Positions 27,949-37,990 of a DNA stretch of 64,000 bases are shown here, one piece after another. This DNA is from Saprospiraceae bacterium (GTDB lineage Bacteria; Bacteroidota; Bacteroidia; Chitinophagales; Saprospiraceae). The notes beneath the pieces were generated by a model. It was not told the DNA's origin, searched no databases, and saw nothing but the letters and a program-made list of their open reading frames with translations. Position numbers and translations under genes: made by a program. Positions within the stretch are counted from its first letter, which is position 1. Every line of letters starts with the position of its first letter. The DNA is taken from contig JADKBV010000004.1 in the NCBI GenBank assembly GCA_016714895.1, positions 248,001 through 312,000 on the forward strand, given 5' to 3'.

Positions 27949-28770
27949 CTATTTCTTTTTTAATACAATTTTTCCTGAACCATAGGCATTATTGTTTTCG
28001 TCTGTATGGGCAATTGTAACATTCAGTTCACCTGTACAGGTGTTAACGAAACTCGCATTTGCTCCTGTTTCAACGATGTCGCCGAAAAATTTGGTAAGCG
28101 GCGGCAAATCATAACTACAATATTCTTGCTTAATACCTGATATTCCGAAAGTGTTCGGATTTACATTCATTAAAATTGGTTTTGCATTTGCTCCGCAATT
28201 GTAATTGAACGAAAGAATATTATTACCGACAGTTGCCACAGTAACCGTTGTACCAACTGGATAATCCTGCCAAGCATCACTAACAACTTCATAATCACCT
28301 ACAAAATCATTGTGAACATAAGGAGGGCAACCACCAACATTTTTAATGGTAATTTCGATAATCTTGGTCCCTTTTAAACCTGAAGGCAAATGAGAAGTTA
28401 GTTCAAGAAATACTTTTTCATCTCCTTCTAAAAAGATATCAGATCCTAAAATGAATTCAATGGCTCCAGACTTTTTTAATGTTGGAACAGTAATACTATG
28501 AGAACCCAAAGCAAAATCTTCATCCTCAGTTGCCGTTGTTCCGCTTCCTACCACAACATCAATTTCTAATTCGTAGATTTGATTATCATTTAATGTAAAC
28601 GGAAGTAAAATGGTTGTGTCTGCTTCATCAAATACATATTTGTCCTGTAAACCATCCAAAGTAAAAGCAGGAAAGGTTGTATTAGTGGAAACCTCAGCTT
28701 CTTCCTCTGCACAAGACATGTAAAAAACACTTAAGCAGGCTAATATGATATATTTATTTATTATTTTCAT
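27949..28770 (-). CDS. Lipoprotein with Calx-beta-like domain, SusCD operon
   Basis: This 273-residue lipoprotein has the signal IILACLSVFYMSC (Cys20). Residues about 45-145 resemble a Calx-beta or SusE-like beta-sandwich (ATEDEDFALGSHSITVP, then IFLEGDEKVFLEL). The second half has four Cys that could form disulfides and ends in YGSGKIVLKKK. It is probably surface-exposed and substrate-binding, working with the SusC/SusD pair. It is the last gene of the operon, 17 bases after the preceding lipoprotein and before a strong terminator. Confidence 0.78.
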   Translation of the reverse strand: MKIINKYIILACLSVFYMSCAEEEAEVSTNTTFPAFTLDGLQDKYVFDEADTTILLPFTLNDNQIYELEIDVVVGSGTTATEDEDFALGSHSITVPTLKKSGAIEFILGSDIFLEGDEKVFLELTSHLPSGLKGTKIIEITIKNVGGCPPYVHNDFVGDYEVVSDAWQDYPVGTTVTVATVGNNILSFNYNCGANAKPILMNVNPNTFGISGIKQEYCSYDLPPLTKFFGDIVETGANASFVNTCTGELNVTIAHTDENNNAYGSGKIVLKKK

Positions 28771-28787
28771 TTTTCAATTTTTTAAAA

Positions 28788-29699
28788 TTATTGAACTTTT
28801 TCTAAAACTTCGTAAAATGCACGAGGACCACTACCATCAGTAAAATAACCATAGGTTAGTTTAATTCTGTGTTTTCCTGTTGCTTCATTTGGCTCAAAGA
28901 CGTCAAATGTTTTACAATCGAATTCAGCAAATAACGCCTCATCGGTAGGGCAACTGATAGCTCTGTTACCTGCAAATGTACCGCAGGATGTCAATATCGG
29001 AACTTCAATTTTGTTGGTGGCAAAATCAATTTTAAACCGAAAAGAACAACCTGCCCAGGCAAAATTTCCCCAGTAATCATTATAAGAAAATGTGTTGTCA
29101 TCAACTGATCCTATAAACCTCTCCTGCCCGTTCCAATCAGCAGTTAATACACCAATTCTATAATAATGGGATTCAACCACTTTATAAATTCCGGCAAATC
29201 TGCTCAAAACAGCCAGATTGATATTGCCTACCAAAGGAACTATGCCCAAAGAAGTTTCCCCTTCAAAACGCAACTTCCAGCCTGAACCTACTGATAATTG
29301 ATTCTGGTCGTCAGGCAGGCCTGCGCCATTTACAGTAACACCATTTTTAAGATCGGCGTAGGTCAGCTTTTTACTGAGGTTGACTTTGTTTCCAGCTGGA
29401 ACATCAATAGCCGCCAATAATACCTCATTTGAGGTTTTTCCAGATACTGCGTCTGTGTATACTGAGTAAACATTTACCTTATTCACTCTCTTTTCACCGT
29501 TAATAATATCCATAGAAATGGTATAATCAGGTGTGCCTGCTTGAAATGATACAACCGGAGTCAGAACATCCAAATATGCATCTGCTATTTTTAATACTCC
29601 TCCTTCCTTGTATGAAACCAAATCTTCGTCACCACAAGAAAAGAAACTAAATCCTAGTATTAAAAAGCTAAATATTGAAAATTTTAAACTACTTTTCAT
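28788..29699 (-). CDS. Lipoprotein of the SusCD operon, unknown ligand
   Basis: This 303-residue lipoprotein has the signal FLILGFSFFSC (Cys22) followed by acidic GDEDL, a pattern typical of surface export in Bacteroidota. The N-terminal half (about 35-150) looks like a beta-sandwich (VVSFQAGTPDYTISMDI). The C-terminal half has Trp/Tyr-rich segments (SYNDYWGNFAWAGC) that could bind ligand. I recognise no family. It lies between susD and the Calx-beta-like lipoprotein with 17-base gaps on each side. Confidence 0.75.
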   Translation of the reverse strand: MKSSLKFSIFSFLILGFSFFSCGDEDLVSYKEGGVLKIADAYLDVLTPVVSFQAGTPDYTISMDIINGEKRVNKVNVYSVYTDAVSGKTSNEVLLAAIDVPAGNKVNLSKKLTYADLKNGVTVNGAGLPDDQNQLSVGSGWKLRFEGETSLGIVPLVGNINLAVLSRFAGIYKVVESHYYRIGVLTADWNGQERFIGSVDDNTFSYNDYWGNFAWAGCSFRFKIDFATNKIEVPILTSCGTFAGNRAISCPTDEALFAEFDCKTFDVFEPNEATGKHRIKLTYGYFTDGSGPRAFYEVLEKVQ

Positions 29700-29716
29700 C
29701 TTATTATTTTTTATAA

Positions 29717-31165
29717 TTAATTATCCCAAAATACTTTATCTGTAATTTTTCTATCTCTCGGAGCATTAGGGTTAAAACTCAACTCCGACTGTGGTATAAG
29801 AAATACTGATGGAAATACTCCCTGTCCCAAAACTGTTCTTGTTGGAGTTCGGAAAATACCATTTGCAGAACCCGTAAAAACCTGATTTCCCGGCCTGTCA
29901 AATCTTCTTGTTTCAATCCAACCTTCAGTTTCCTGAATACCACACATTGAAATCCACTTCTGAGTTGCCAGAATATTCAATTTTGTCTCCAAATCCAGTG
30001 AAGGGTTCAGTGTTGCACTTGACTCTAAATAAGAGGTTGCATCACCAGCGCCAACATAAGTAAAGTGAGATGAGATAGCATTATTGAACATATTTACCTG
30101 ATCGTCAACTGTACCAAATCTCATGGCAGCCTCAGCTCTTAAGAAATAAACTTCCCAGTTGCTCATAATAACTACAGAGTTACTGGCAGAATATTGTACT
30201 GATGAAGGATAACTAAAGTCAGCCTTTTGAGGAGATACCAGATCATTGATATGACCTTGTAACAATCCCACTATGGTTCCTGTATTTACCGCAGGGTTAA
30301 AAAGTACTTCAAGTCTAGGATCGCCCAACTCTTCCATCTTTTTAACATAAGAGTCGCTTGCTACATAAAACATTTTAATACCAGATTCTCTTCTTGCATA
30401 TTGAGGGTTCCATCCACCAGTTGTACCTGAAAACCTTACCAAAGGCATGTCTGATGCAGATTCAATAAAATTACCATTAGCAACAACAGTTTTTACTGCA
30501 TCTGCCACTGAAGCATCCTTACCAGACTGTCTCATTAAAAGTTTTAGTTTTAATGAATTGGCGAATTTAACCCATTTTGAAGCATCACCTCCATAAATAA
30601 GATCTTCAGAACCCATAGTTCCGGGAGATTGCAACAAAGCAAGAGCTTCATCTACTTTTATTAATAAATCATCATAAATTGTCTTGCCACTATCGTACTT
30701 AGGCGTCAGAATACTTCCTTTTTCAAGACTTCCTCTTAATGCTTCAGTATAAGGTACATCACCAAAAACATCAACAAGTTGCTGATAAATATGTACACTT
30801 AATATCTGAGCAGCTGCTTTGCTGGAGTTATTACCATTATCAATTACAAAACTTAAATCTGATAAAGATTGTCTGTAAGTTCTGCTCCATGTTCCATTGA
30901 AGTCAGCTGCTTCAAAAAAGTATCTCTCGTGGTCAAGGATAGCAACACCCGGACCTCCTGCCCAGTATTGAGCATAAAGAGCACAGTTTTCATTGATTAT
31001 GGCATCCAAAACATTGGCATAATTCACCTGACCGGAGGTTAAAACCTCCTGAGGTCTTGCCGTAGATGAATTGTTGGGGTCAACATTCAATTCTGCCAAA
31101 TCATCTCCACAAGACATCCAGCTGAAAGAAAATATGGCTAGTATGATAAAATTTTTAATATTCAT
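29717..31165 (-). CDS. SusD/RagB-like surface lipoprotein
   Basis: This 482-residue protein starts at ATG 31165 (MNIKNFIIL), with lipobox WMSC (Cys19). The longer frame would overlap the 3' end of susC and lacks a signal. DDLAELNVDPNNSSTARPQEVLTSGQ and the later CALYAQYWAGGPG are typical of the SusD-like_2 subgroup, a helical TPR-type protein. The motif VYFLRAEAAMRFG is in the C-terminal half, with the ending FNPNAPRDRKITDKVFWDN. It caps the SusC barrel and delivers ligand. Nutrient type is unknown because no glycan- or peptide-degrading enzyme is in the operon. Confidence 0.93.
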   Translation of the reverse strand: MNIKNFIILAIFSFSWMSCGDDLAELNVDPNNSSTARPQEVLTSGQVNYANVLDAIINENCALYAQYWAGGPGVAILDHERYFFEAADFNGTWSRTYRQSLSDLSFVIDNGNNSSKAAAQILSVHIYQQLVDVFGDVPYTEALRGSLEKGSILTPKYDSGKTIYDDLLIKVDEALALLQSPGTMGSEDLIYGGDASKWVKFANSLKLKLLMRQSGKDASVADAVKTVVANGNFIESASDMPLVRFSGTTGGWNPQYARRESGIKMFYVASDSYVKKMEELGDPRLEVLFNPAVNTGTIVGLLQGHINDLVSPQKADFSYPSSVQYSASNSVVIMSNWEVYFLRAEAAMRFGTVDDQVNMFNNAISSHFTYVGAGDATSYLESSATLNPSLDLETKLNILATQKWISMCGIQETEGWIETRRFDRPGNQVFTGSANGIFRTPTRTVLGQGVFPSVFLIPQSELSFNPNAPRDRKITDKVFWDN

Positions 31166-31172
31166 AACTTTA

Positions 31173-34100
31173 TTAATATTTAAGATTAAGAGATACACCA
31201 AAACTTCTTGAAGGTGGTGTTTGTGTTGTCTCAATACCTGAAATGTTACTTTGAGCCGTACCCGGTCCATTTACTTCAGGATCCGCAAATGAATTTTCTT
31301 CAGGTAACCAAATAAATGGATTTCTTACGAAAAAACTTAATGATAAATCAGATGCTTTAATTTTATCAACATATCTTTTTGGAAAAACATAAGAAAGTCC
31401 AACTTCACGAAGTTTTACAAAACTACCATCCAAAATATTTCTACCCCAGTTTCCATCATCAATAAATGCATTGGCTAAGGTTTCAGTTGTATTTGGTGTA
31501 TACGTGGTTGTTCCGTCCGGATTTACAGTTTCCTCAACACTATTTGGAATTACGAAAGGTTTTCTGTCAAAAATAGTTGTTGTTGATGCTGTACCGTTGA
31601 ATTCTGTATAAAATTTAGTCAAAGAAAAGATATCATTTCCTTGTCTTGTATCCAATAATGCATTGAATGACCAGTTTTTATATCCAATCTGAGTACTGAG
31701 ACCACCTATCCAGGCAGGTTGTATACTTCCTAAATCCTGAGCTTCGCTTGTGTAAACCGGCAATCCTCCTGCTACTATCTGATTTCCGTTAGGGTCAAAT
31801 CTTGGAGCAGTTCCTTTAAATGTTCCAAAAGGTTTTCCTTTTTCAGCAACAAGAGTAACACCTCTTCCACTGTCATAAATAACCAATTCATCAGTTTCAT
31901 CAGAAATTTTATCTACCACATTATTAATGGAAGTAAAATTAAAATCTATATCCCAATGGAATCCGTTTTTATTAGTAAATGGTTTTAAACCTAATGTAAT
32001 TTCGTGACCTTTGTTAATAATTCTACCAACATTTTTAGGAGTATTTCCAAATCCTGAAGCATCTGATAAACTAACAATTACAATCTGATTATCATGTACA
32101 GATCTGAAGTAGGTATAGTCAAGACTTACCCTGTCTTTGAAAAATCCTGCATCAATACCTAACTCTAATGTTGTAGTCAACTCAGGTTTGAGGTCAGGGT
32201 TTCCTATCTGGTTACCACGGCTAAAACCTGATTGGTTATTGAATGGCAATGTAATATCATAAATATCAGGCCAGTCTTCAACCAACGGGTTCCCAAGAAA
32301 AACAGAATTCAACAGGTATAAACCGGCATCTTTACCAGTTGTACCATAATTCACTCTTCCTTTTAAGAAATTAATCTCATCGCTCTGAATATTAAATAAT
32401 TCAGAAAGAACTGCCGAAACACCAAATCCCTGATAGAAAAAGGATTGATTGTTTACCGGTAATGTAGAGGAATAGTCATTTCTGGCAGAGTACTCGAGGA
32501 ATATTTTATTTTTCCAATCTAATTGAAGGTTGCCAAAAAATCCCATGATTCTATATCTTTGATCCTCTTGTCTGGCTCTTGCCAATTCAACTGAATTTGC
32601 AAGATTATATATTCCCGGAACTATCAACCCTCCTCTGGTTTCTGCTATATTATTAGTTATATTTCTGTCAAAAATATTATACCCCAAGGCTACATTCATT
32701 CCGAAATCATTATTGGATCCCAATTTAGTATTATAATTTAATGTTGAAGTGAGGTCAACGTTTCTGGTATTAAGGTTGTCTCTTCTATAAGAACCACCAT
32801 TAGATTGCCTTCCTGTTCTCTCAACAAGTCTTAATTCATCTTCCCAGATATAATGGTTTCCATAAGCAAACTGCGGAGTACTTTCTTCAATATTGGTTCC
32901 AACAACGTTTGTACCAATTTTAGTACTCCAGGTTAAATTCTTAAGGATGTCATAATTAATGGCAAAATTGCCCATTAAATTATTTATTTTTCCATGGTTT
33001 CTGTATTCATTAAGAATGAAATATGGATTGATTGTATAAGTTCCATAATATCCGGCAAAACCATGGAAAGGATTATTATAATCTCTCAATTCGTTAAATG
33101 GGATATTGGTTGGAGACTGTAAAGCAGAAGCATATGAATTATTACCTTCAAATGCTCTTGAACCTTCCAAAGCAGTATTCTGATCAATAAATGCATAAGT
33201 TACACCAAAAGAAGATCTCAATCTTTTTGTCAGATTTGCAGTTGCGTTAAAAGACAAAGAATTACGGCTGTAATCTGTATTGTCAAGAATACCCCTTTGT
33301 AAAGTATTTGAATAAGAAGCATAATATGTAAAATTATCATTACCTCCTTCAATAGCCAGGTTATTGATGTTAGTTCGCCCTGTTCTGAAAAAGTTTTCAA
33401 GCTGATCCGGAACAGCAGAATAAGGTCTTGACAAAAATTCATATGTACCATCTCCATCTGTATCAACCGGACTTGTCCATGGCCTTACAACTCCATCATA
33501 TTTAGGGCCCCATGAAAAGTTCTCTCCCGAATCAAAAGTTGTTGATCCATCAGGATTGATCAAACCTTGCCCGTACTGATCCTGTCTTTTTAATAACACA
33601 TAGGCTTTTTCCATGGAAGTTGTAGAGTTAAAAGAAACTCTTGGCTTTCCTGATTTACCTTTTTTAGTCGTGACCAAAACAACACCGGATGCACCTCTTG
33701 ATCCATATAAAGCGGTTGCTGCCGGACCTTTTAAAACTGTTACAGCTTCAATGTCGTTTGGATTTATATCTCCAAATCTATTACCATAGTCAGCATAACC
33801 TCCTTCACCGGCTCTTTCACCACCTAATACAGAACTATTGTCAATCGGAATACCGTCAACAACAATCAAAGCATTATTATTTCCCGTAAGAGATGCTTCT
33901 GAACGCAAAACAATTTTACTTGATGCACCTACTGAACCGGAACCTGTTGTGATTCTAACCCCTGCTACTTTACCTCTAAGAGCTTCAAGTGCGTTTTTGT
34001 TGGGGTTTCTATTCAGATCTTCACTGTTGACAGTCTGATTTGAGTACACCACTTCTCGTGAATTTCTAACATTACCAAGAGCTGTTACCACAATTTCATC

Positions 34101-34400
34101 CAGTAGTTTACCTTCACTAAGGGTAATGTTCAACACAGATGCACCACCGATAGCTACCTCTTTAGTCTCATAACCCGTATAGGAAAAAACTAAAGTGGTG
34201 CCCCCGGAAGGAACCATCATTTCATACATCCCATCAATGTCGGTAATAGTACCTACCGTTGGGGATTCTTTGACAACAACACTGGCTCCAATCAACGCCT
34301 CACCGGCTGAATCGGTCACTTTTCCTGTGACCTTTGACTGGCCAAATGCCATACTAACCGAAAAAAATACGGCTAAAATCGAAAATACGACATGTTTCAT
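31173..34400 (-). CDS. SusC/RagA-family TonB-dependent outer-membrane transporter
   Basis: This 1075-residue transporter has a signal peptide (ends AFGQ), a carboxypeptidase-like regulatory domain (22-105, VTGKVTDSAGEALIGASVVV), a plug domain (LDEIVVTALGN, then LRGKVAGVRITTGSGSVG, then NALIVVDGIPIDNSSV, then VLKGPAATALYGSRGASGVVLV) and a 22-strand barrel ending in SRSFGVSLNLKY with terminal aromatic. It imports a ligand captured by SusD using TonB energy. It is the first gene of a four-gene operon (7-base gap to susD). No sigma/anti-sigma pair adjoins, and the TonB-box region could not be singled out. Confidence 0.95.
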   Translation of the reverse strand: MKHVVFSILAVFFSVSMAFGQSKVTGKVTDSAGEALIGASVVVKESPTVGTITDIDGMYEMMVPSGGTTLVFSYTGYETKEVAIGGASVLNITLSEGKLLDEIVVTALGNVRNSREVVYSNQTVNSEDLNRNPNKNALEALRGKVAGVRITTGSGSVGASSKIVLRSEASLTGNNNALIVVDGIPIDNSSVLGGERAGEGGYADYGNRFGDINPNDIEAVTVLKGPAATALYGSRGASGVVLVTTKKGKSGKPRVSFNSTTSMEKAYVLLKRQDQYGQGLINPDGSTTFDSGENFSWGPKYDGVVRPWTSPVDTDGDGTYEFLSRPYSAVPDQLENFFRTGRTNINNLAIEGGNDNFTYYASYSNTLQRGILDNTDYSRNSLSFNATANLTKRLRSSFGVTYAFIDQNTALEGSRAFEGNNSYASALQSPTNIPFNELRDYNNPFHGFAGYYGTYTINPYFILNEYRNHGKINNLMGNFAINYDILKNLTWSTKIGTNVVGTNIEESTPQFAYGNHYIWEDELRLVERTGRQSNGGSYRRDNLNTRNVDLTSTLNYNTKLGSNNDFGMNVALGYNIFDRNITNNIAETRGGLIVPGIYNLANSVELARARQEDQRYRIMGFFGNLQLDWKNKIFLEYSARNDYSSTLPVNNQSFFYQGFGVSAVLSELFNIQSDEINFLKGRVNYGTTGKDAGLYLLNSVFLGNPLVEDWPDIYDITLPFNNQSGFSRGNQIGNPDLKPELTTTLELGIDAGFFKDRVSLDYTYFRSVHDNQIVIVSLSDASGFGNTPKNVGRIINKGHEITLGLKPFTNKNGFHWDIDFNFTSINNVVDKISDETDELVIYDSGRGVTLVAEKGKPFGTFKGTAPRFDPNGNQIVAGGLPVYTSEAQDLGSIQPAWIGGLSTQIGYKNWSFNALLDTRQGNDIFSLTKFYTEFNGTASTTTIFDRKPFVIPNSVEETVNPDGTTTYTPNTTETLANAFIDDGNWGRNILDGSFVKLREVGLSYVFPKRYVDKIKASDLSLSFFVRNPFIWLPEENSFADPEVNGPGTAQSNISGIETTQTPPSRSFGVSLNLKY

Positions 34401-34871
34401 ACTTGATTTTTTAGTTATTAAATGATTATGTAATATTTGTCCTTGTCATCAAATGTTAATAAATATACATAACAAGGGTAATATCCTTAACATAAATTTA
34501 ACACGAAACGCTGCTTATCAAAATATTTTTTTTATATTCAAAAAATAACATTTTGATTTTCAAGGATATAAAATTAAAAAATAATCAATAAGATTCAAGT
34601 GACAACCAATTCTTTTTTAAAACATGCCGCTCCCTTATTGCTTACCATAAAATACCAAAATTCCGGGTATTCAATACCCTTCCTACTAAGGTTATTCTTA
34701 TAAATATCAAACATGTTGTTTTAGAGTCAAAATCAAATGAATTAACACCTGACCGGATATCAATAAATCATAGGTTTGTTTAAAAAGCAGTAAAGGTTTT
34801 GACAAATAAAACTCAAACATATGACATTTTTCACATGAATCGTTTTTATCCTAAAATCAAATAATTTAACC
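34401..34871. other. Intergenic region between feoB and susC
   Basis: These 471 bases hold no plausible gene on either strand. The only notable element is a palindrome, GGGTATT-C-AATACCC, at 34665-34679. The part nearest susC should contain its promoter, but no exact TAnnTTTG box was found. Confidence 0.5.
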
Positions 34872-36971
34872 TCAACTGAAAATATGATATACTGCCCAGG
34901 CACCAACATAAGCAAGAACACCCATAAAACTGAATTGTAAAACCGGCCACTTCCAAGATCCAGTCTCCTTTTTCGTGACAGCCAAAGTACTCATACATTG
35001 CAGGGCAAAAACATAAAAAACCAATAAGGATAAAGCAGTTGCCACATCATACATAGGTTTGATACCATCTTGTTTTTTTTCATTTTTCATCTTTTCCCGT
35101 AAGGTGGTCCCTTCATCATCCTGAGCAATGCTGTAAATGGTCGCCATAGTGCCTACAAAAACTTCCCGTGCGGCAAAACTGGTGATCAACGCAATGCCGA
35201 TTTTCCAATCATAGCCCAAAGGCTCAATGGCAGGCTCGATAAATTTACCAACCATCCCTGCCCATGATGATTCCAGTTGTTTCTGACTTATCAGGGTTTG
35301 GGTTTCTTCTTCATTCAGATTTTGAGACTGCGCAAGGTTTATCGCTTCGGTTCTGGCCTGTATCATCTTCTGTTCAGGTCCGTATGTCGACATCACCCAA
35401 AGTATAACGGATATAATCAATATGATTTTTCCTGCCTCCCGGACAAATGACATCACCTTATCTTTTGTCGTAATCCAGACATTATTCCAGTCAGGTTTTT
35501 TATAAGATGGCAATTCAAGCATTAAAAATGAAGATTCGCCGCTTTTTAATATTTTGGAAAAAACAAATGCACTCCCTAAAGCGGCTACAATACCCAACAA
35601 ATATAAACCCATAAAAACAAGCCCGGGTGCGTTTAAAAACCCCCAAACCCGGACATCAGGCACTACAAAACCCACGAGGATAGCGTAAACCGGCAATCGT
35701 GCAGAACAACTGATCAAAGGACTGACCATAATCGTTATTAAACGTTCTTTGGGGTTTTGAATGGTACGTGTAGCCATTATAGCCGGAATGGCACAAGCAC
35801 CGGAGGAAATCAAAGATACAATACTCCGACCATTCATCCCGAACTTCTGCATGATATGATCAAACATATATACTGCCCTGCTCATATAGCCGGACTCTTC
35901 CAATAACGTAATCAGCAGGAATAAAATGGCAATCTGAGGTACAAAAACCAAAACTCCGCCCAATCCTGCAAGAATACCGTTAATAAAAAGACTGCTCATA
36001 AAATGTTCCGGAAGCCAACCTGAAAACCATTGCGAAAGAACGGTAAAACCCGATTCAATCCAATCCATCGGATACGTTGCCCAGGTATAAATAGATTGAA
36101 AAACAAACAACATAATGCCGAAAAAAATAATCGGCCCCAGCCATCTATGTGTTAAAACAACATCAATACCAGACATTTCAGGCGCTTGTTGATATTCCGG
36201 ATTGAGTTTTTTAACAACCGGTAAAAGCTGATCATATAGATACATGATTTCTTTTACCTGACTATCCATATTGCGAAATGATCTACTTTTAACCAGGCTT
36301 TCTATTTCAGACCTTCGGGTTTCTCCGGCTTTGATCCAATGGTAATGGTGTAAAAGAAGTTTGTTTTGGTATAAACTCCTTTGACTTGAATTTTCAGATA
36401 CTTCAGAAAACGTTGATATTTCAGCTTCAGAAAATGGTAAAGCTCTTTCAAATATAAATTCCTTTTGATTTACAGGCGCAGAAAAAAAAGCTGTAATATG
36501 CTCTTTTATGTTTTCCAAATCATTTTTGGAAGTAGCTGTCGAAAGCAACACAGGAATATGTAAAAATTCCTGGAGAGGTTTGATATCTGTATTTTTTCCG
36601 GTGAGATCTGACATATTTGCCACAAATATCATCGGAAATCCGAGCTGTTGGATTTGTAATGCCAGAAGTAAATGCCTTTCCAATTGGGTTACATCGGCAA
36701 CATATACTATAAGATCGGGGTACCACTCGTCAGTAGGATTGGTAAGGATATTAACTACAATTTTTTCCTCTCCGGAATTGGGGAAAAGGCTGTATGTTCC
36801 GGGCAAATCTATGAGATTGACTTTTTCTCCGTTAGTCAGGGTGATGGTGCCTGTCTTTTTTTCTACTGTTACACCCGGAAAATTAGAAACTTTTTGTCTG
36901 AGTCCGGTCAACAGATTAAAAAGAGTTGATTTTCCGGAATTGGGATTACCGACCAGTGCTATATTTTTCAT
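34872..36971 (-). CDS. feoB: Ferrous iron transporter FeoB
   Basis: This 699-residue protein takes up Fe2+ across the inner membrane. Its N-terminal G domain has G1 GNPNSGKST (8-16), G3 DLPGT (55-59) and the G4-like region VANMSDL. A helical spacer follows, then the transport domain with two Gate segments (GACAIPAIMATRTI with its Cys, and SCSARLPVYAIL) and about eight to ten membrane helices ending AVYHIFS. The start ATG overlaps the feoA stop by four bases (ATGA), so the pair is translationally coupled. No feoC is seen. Confidence 0.96.
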   Translation of the reverse strand: MKNIALVGNPNSGKSTLFNLLTGLRQKVSNFPGVTVEKKTGTITLTNGEKVNLIDLPGTYSLFPNSGEEKIVVNILTNPTDEWYPDLIVYVADVTQLERHLLLALQIQQLGFPMIFVANMSDLTGKNTDIKPLQEFLHIPVLLSTATSKNDLENIKEHITAFFSAPVNQKEFIFERALPFSEAEISTFSEVSENSSQRSLYQNKLLLHHYHWIKAGETRRSEIESLVKSRSFRNMDSQVKEIMYLYDQLLPVVKKLNPEYQQAPEMSGIDVVLTHRWLGPIIFFGIMLFVFQSIYTWATYPMDWIESGFTVLSQWFSGWLPEHFMSSLFINGILAGLGGVLVFVPQIAILFLLITLLEESGYMSRAVYMFDHIMQKFGMNGRSIVSLISSGACAIPAIMATRTIQNPKERLITIMVSPLISCSARLPVYAILVGFVVPDVRVWGFLNAPGLVFMGLYLLGIVAALGSAFVFSKILKSGESSFLMLELPSYKKPDWNNVWITTKDKVMSFVREAGKIILIISVILWVMSTYGPEQKMIQARTEAINLAQSQNLNEEETQTLISQKQLESSWAGMVGKFIEPAIEPLGYDWKIGIALITSFAAREVFVGTMATIYSIAQDDEGTTLREKMKNEKKQDGIKPMYDVATALSLLVFYVFALQCMSTLAVTKKETGSWKWPVLQFSFMGVLAYVGAWAVYHIFS

Positions 36972-37216
36972 AGGGCAGACCGGTTTTCTAATGTAATATA
37001 AACAGAAGATAATTCTTCGTCTCTAAGGGCGATCAGATGGTTTTCCAAAGCCATTATTTTTGCCCCGCCAAATGGTGCCAAGCCAACAATTTTACATTTT
37101 TTACCGGGTACAATACCCAAACTGAGCAGGCGACTGCTGAATTCATTACTTTCTATAAAGTCTATGGTGGCTGATTGCCCTTTATTCAGTGATAATGCTG
37201 TCGGTTTGTTTTCCAC
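36968..37216 (-). CDS. feoA: Ferrous iron transport protein A
   Basis: This is an 82-residue SH3-like FeoA domain with FSSRLLSLGIVPGKKCKIVGLAPFGG in its core, ending before a typical LRDEELSSVYI strand. It supports FeoB function at the inner membrane. It precedes feoB with an ATGA overlap. A TATCTTTG box lies 18 bases upstream; no Fur box could be recognised by eye. Confidence 0.94.
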   Translation of the reverse strand: MENKPTALSLNKGQSATIDFIESNEFSSRLLSLGIVPGKKCKIVGLAPFGGAKIMALENHLIALRDEELSSVYITLENRSAL

Positions 37217-37233
37217 TTTTACCGTTTAATCCA

Positions 37234-37241
37234 CAAAGATA
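37234..37241 (-). promoter_or_regulatory. Candidate -7 box (TATCTTTG) of feoAB
   Basis: The reverse strand reads TATCTTTG, fitting TAnnTTTG, 17 bases before the feoA ATG. No -33 TTG was found at the expected spacing. Confidence 0.45.
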
Positions 37242-37259
37242 CACTGCATTGGTCTTTTT

Positions 37260-37820
37260 TTATACTTTTTTCCACTTGATATTACATCCGCCGCTCGGGT
37301 ACTGTATTGCCGGAGCAGTATTTTTGTCGATTAACAAATCCAATGCCGCTCTCAGATCCCTGCCAGTGAGCGGATTGGTGTTTTTAGGTCTTGAATCATC
37401 CAATCTTCCGCGGTAATACAAAAACAATTTGTCATCAAACACGTAAATATCGGGAGTACAGGCAGCATCATAAGCTTTTGCCACATCCTGACTTTCGTCA
37501 AATAAATAGGGAAAAGGATACCTCAGTACTTTAGCTACAATACTCATTTTGTCAGGTGCATCTTCAGGATAATTTTCCACATCATTCGGATTAATGGCGA
37601 CAAATCCAATACCTTTTTGTTGGTATTCGTTGGCTATTCGCACCAATTCTTCATTTACATGAATGACGTATGGACAATGATTACATATAAACATAATGCA
37701 GGTGCCTTTTTCACCTTTAACATCTTTCAAAGATAATGTTTGGTGAGAAATGCTGTCCCACAAGGTAAAATCCGGTGCTTTTGAACCCAATGCCATCATG
37801 TTTGATTCGGTAAATGCCAT
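37260..37820 (-). CDS. Thioredoxin-fold (AhpC/TSA-like) protein
   Basis: This 186-residue protein reads MALGSKAPDFTLWDSISHQTL, then FICNHCPYVIHVNEEL with a CNHC redox pair, then AINPNDVENYPEDAP and ACTPDIYVFD. It belongs to the thioredoxin-like 'redoxin domain' family seen across bacteria, often called a peroxiredoxin-like protein; the electron partner is unknown. The start is set at ATG 37820 (MAFTES), because the upstream extension is a run of hydrophobic residues absent from relatives. It is cytoplasmic. Confidence 0.88.
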   Translation of the reverse strand: MAFTESNMMALGSKAPDFTLWDSISHQTLSLKDVKGEKGTCIMFICNHCPYVIHVNEELVRIANEYQQKGIGFVAINPNDVENYPEDAPDKMSIVAKVLRYPFPYLFDESQDVAKAYDAACTPDIYVFDDKLFLYYRGRLDDSRPKNTNPLTGRDLRAALDLLIDKNTAPAIQYPSGGCNIKWKKV

Positions 37821-37881
37821 ATTCAAAAAATTTAACGTGCTCAATAATTCGGAAAATATGAAAGTAGAAAAGTATATAAAC

Positions 37882-37915
37882 AAAAAAACCCGACCAAAAG
37901 ATGATCGGGTTTTTT
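37882..37915 (-). terminator. Terminator after tRNA-Asn
   Basis: On the reverse strand AAAAAACCCGA pairs with TCGGGTTTTTT, leading into a T run. It starts two bases after the tRNA 3' end. The symmetry allows bidirectional action. Confidence 0.85.
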
Positions 37916-37916
37916 G

Positions 37917-37990
37917 CGCCCCCTCCAGGACTTGAACCTGGGACCTGCGGATTAACAGTCCGTCGCTCTAACCGACTGAGCTAAGGAGGC
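37917..37990 (-). tRNA. tRNA-Asn (anticodon GTT)
   Basis: The cloverleaf can be folded on the reverse strand. The acceptor arm is GCCTCCT with AGGGGGC (one G-T pair), the D arm is GCTC/GAGC, the anticodon loop CTGTTAA has GTT at 37954-37956, and the T arm is CCAGG-TTCAAGT-CCTGG. Discriminator base is G. CCA is not encoded. One A-C mismatch is at the top of the anticodon stem. Confidence 0.95.

Noticed and set aside
34665..34679. Palindrome GGGTATT-C-AATACCC between feoB and susC as a terminator or operator
   Set aside because: It is nearly 200 bases from feoB and over 260 from susC, has no T tract, and could be chance; noted only in the intergenic entry.
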